Positions 32,761 to 34,164 of a stretch of 34,164 nucleotides of DNA are shown piece by piece. The position numbers were made by a program, and so were the translations under genes. The notes beneath the pieces were generated by a model. The model saw only the letters and a list, made by a program, of their open reading frames with translations, did not search any database and was not told where the DNA came from. The stretch spans positions 1 to 34,164 of the forward strand of contig JADGDF010000029.1 of NCBI GenBank assembly GCA_016745055.1. Reading direction: 5' to 3'. How positions within the stretch are numbered: position 1 is the stretch's first letter; each line of letters opens with the position of its first letter. Origin of the DNA: Thiotrichaceae bacterium. Lineage in GTDB: Bacteria > Pseudomonadota > Gammaproteobacteria > Beggiatoales > Beggiatoaceae.

Positions 32761-33666
32761 TTAAGCGCCTGGCAGATATTTACGGACGAATGTCCACAAT
32801 GCTTTAAATGGGCTGGAAGTAGAACTAGTCTTACATTCAGATAAAACCTTATCAATTTGTTCTGCTTTCATGTGAAATTCTTCCGTGAGTATTTGCCTAG
32901 CTAAACTTGCATCCAAGTTTATTTTTTCATCTCTGTCAGGTGCCTTATGTATCCATACAAGGTTTACTCCCCGACCACCATCTATGACTTTATAGCTATC
33001 ATGAGCGTAGGGTTTGATCATGAAAAACTCTTTAGTGAGATGACAACTTTCATCACAAACTTTTTCGATGTTAGGCGTAAAATCAGTCGCGTTTTTATTA
33101 ATAATAGAAAATCTGTACTGGCTTAACCATTGTTGCTGTTTATTGCTGAATCTTTCCAATTGGAACGCTTTGCTTGATTCGTCAATCGTTCTTACTTGGT
33201 ATCTTCCAGTAAAGTCTTGGTATTCTCCTGAAAAAGAAATTGGCTTTCGAAAGTAATTTCCCAAGCCAACATCAACTAAATAATTTTTACTTTCAAACTC
33301 AACCACAATGGCATTATGCGTTGCAATATCATAACTTGGAACACTTCCATCCTTGATATTATCTATCAGTGCGTCAACCAAATAGGTTTTATAACCCAAG
33401 TTCTTCAATAATTCATTTAGAGATGCATTCAACTCAAAGCATATTCCTCCCTGTTGTTCACTCAATTTATCTAAACTTTTATAAGGGTCTAATTCAATAG
33501 CATTTTTATCCATGCTGAGAAAAGCAAATCCATTAAAGTGGATATGATAAAGATGATTTTCCATTATTTTATTGAGGCCATCCATAGATGGATAAATGTC
33601 TGTTTGTTCCTTACAATCTATTAAGGACAGATAACGCTTTTTAAAAGATTCTACTTTATTAAACAT
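32761..33666 (-). CDS. Arylamine N-acetyltransferase-like acyltransferase
   Basis: 301 residues with the NAT catalytic triad: Cys76 in QQGGICFELN, His117 in ATHNAIVV and Asp132 in LVDVGLGN. The family moves acyl groups from CoA (or from a PKS carrier, as RifF does in rifamycin macrolactam closure) to amines. GGAAA precedes the ATG on the minus strand. The gene is convergent with ATPase 2 (55-bp gap) and is the only cluster gene on this strand besides the replicon genes. It could acylate the product's amine, protect the host by acetylation, or help in release, although the megasynthase has its own thioesterase. Confidence 0.87.
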   Translation of the reverse strand: MFNKVESFKKRYLSLIDCKEQTDIYPSMDGLNKIMENHLYHIHFNGFAFLSMDKNAIELDPYKSLDKLSEQQGGICFELNASLNELLKNLGYKTYLVDALIDNIKDGSVPSYDIATHNAIVVEFESKNYLVDVGLGNYFRKPISFSGEYQDFTGRYQVRTIDESSKAFQLERFSNKQQQWLSQYRFSIINKNATDFTPNIEKVCDESCHLTKEFFMIKPYAHDSYKVIDGGRGVNLVWIHKAPDRDEKINLDASLARQILTEEFHMKAEQIDKVLSECKTSSTSSPFKALWTFVRKYLPGA

Positions 33667-34065
33667 TTAACATTTCCAAATTTAGCAGAAAGGATAAGAC
33701 TTTCAATTGTAAACCATAGGTGTCATAAACAATGATAACCTATGCAGTAGCAAGTTTGTAGCCTGAATTCAACGTTACGAACGAGGTTACAAATCCTATC
33801 GTTATGTTCTGATATATAAAGTTATTAACCATTTATTTAAAGTGGCAATTAGAAAAATTAAAAATATTTTTAAAAACAATGAGTTTAGAAAGGTGAGGTT
33901 TTTACAGGAAAAAATAAAATCTACATAATCTCTACATAAAATTAATATGTAATTATTTTAATTTTAAATTCAAAATATTATATAGTTTAGTGAACTGATT
34001 AACAGTCAGTAGGTTTATTATTTTTTAACACAATATGCTTGAAATAGTGTAAGAAGTATTCAACT
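33667..34065. other. AT-rich intergenic region at the right end
   Basis: 399 bp without a credible gene. It contains two imperfect inverted repeats (33715-33721 with 33738-33744; 33755-33763 with 33785-33793, one G-U pair) and, from about 33830, strongly AT-rich DNA running to the 9-bp array. It should hold the promoter of the NAT gene. At 33732 the short frame MITYAVASL ends in a stop and resembles the start of the alcohol dehydrogenase (MITAYAVFEA), a possible leftover of a duplicated gene end. Confidence 0.5.
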
Positions 34066-34164
34066 CTTTTGAAACTTTTGAAACTTTTGAAACTTTTGAA
34101 ACTTTTGAAACTTTTGAAACTTTTGAAACTTTTGAAACTTTTGAAACTTTTGAAACTTTTGAAA
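34066..34164. repeat. 9-bp tandem repeat array, right end
   Basis: Eleven perfect copies of CTTTTGAAA fill the last 99 bases, in the same orientation and phase as bases 1-99. Joining the ends gives an unbroken array, as expected of a circular molecule opened within the repeat. The true copy number cannot be read from this window. Confidence 0.95.

Overview
The window looks like one complete, AT-rich plasmid of about 34 kb that carries almost nothing but a hybrid NRPS / trans-AT PKS biosynthetic cluster. Both ends are the same 9-bp tandem repeat in the same phase, 11 full units on each side. A replication initiator of the Rep_3 (RepB-like) family with four 21-bp iterons upstream supplies the replicon. 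I see no relaxase, conjugation, transposase, ParA or toxin-antitoxin gene. The host is probably a low-GC Gram-negative bacterium. A gammaproteobacterium, perhaps of the Beggiatoa/Thiotrichales kind, is my guess from the replicon type and the palindromic repeats, and I cannot confirm it.

Layout: 1-3277 is the replicon (repeat array, a coiled-coil/HTH protein, a nuclease-like gene remnant, rep, iterons, AT-rich DNA). 3278-32705 is a run of plus-strand genes: an FT-partial C-A-PCP NRPS, P-type ATPase 1, a PP-loop (adenine nucleotide alpha-hydrolase-like) enzyme, an AT-ER (PfaD-type) protein, a secreted carboxylesterase, an ABM-fold protein, a 4593-residue megasynthase, a zinc alcohol dehydrogenase, a YdhR-like protein and P-type ATPase 2. 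32761-33666 is a minus-strand arylamine N-acetyltransferase-like gene, followed by about 400 bp of AT-rich DNA leading into the second array.

Assembly-line reading (inference): the first NRPS would load glycine (code DILQLGLVW) and N-formylate it. The megasynthase reads KS-KR-ACPx5-C-FkbH-PCP-C-A-PCP-E-TE. It would extend formyl-glycine with one malonyl unit delivered by the separate AT and reduce the ketone, giving a 4-formamido-3-hydroxybutyryl unit. It would then add a glycerate-type unit recruited by the embedded FkbH domain, add one amino acid that is epimerised to D, and release by the thioesterase. The PP-loop enzyme, alcohol dehydrogenase, two small dimeric alpha/beta-barrel proteins, NAT and exported esterase are candidate tailoring enzymes. 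The two degenerate P1B-like ATPases are candidate transport or self-protection proteins. The most unusual points are the C-FkbH-PCP module in mid-line, five tandem ACPs, an ER with no visible DH, the paired P-type ATPases with eroded metal-site motifs, and a terminator-like hairpin just ahead of the megasynthase ribosome binding site.
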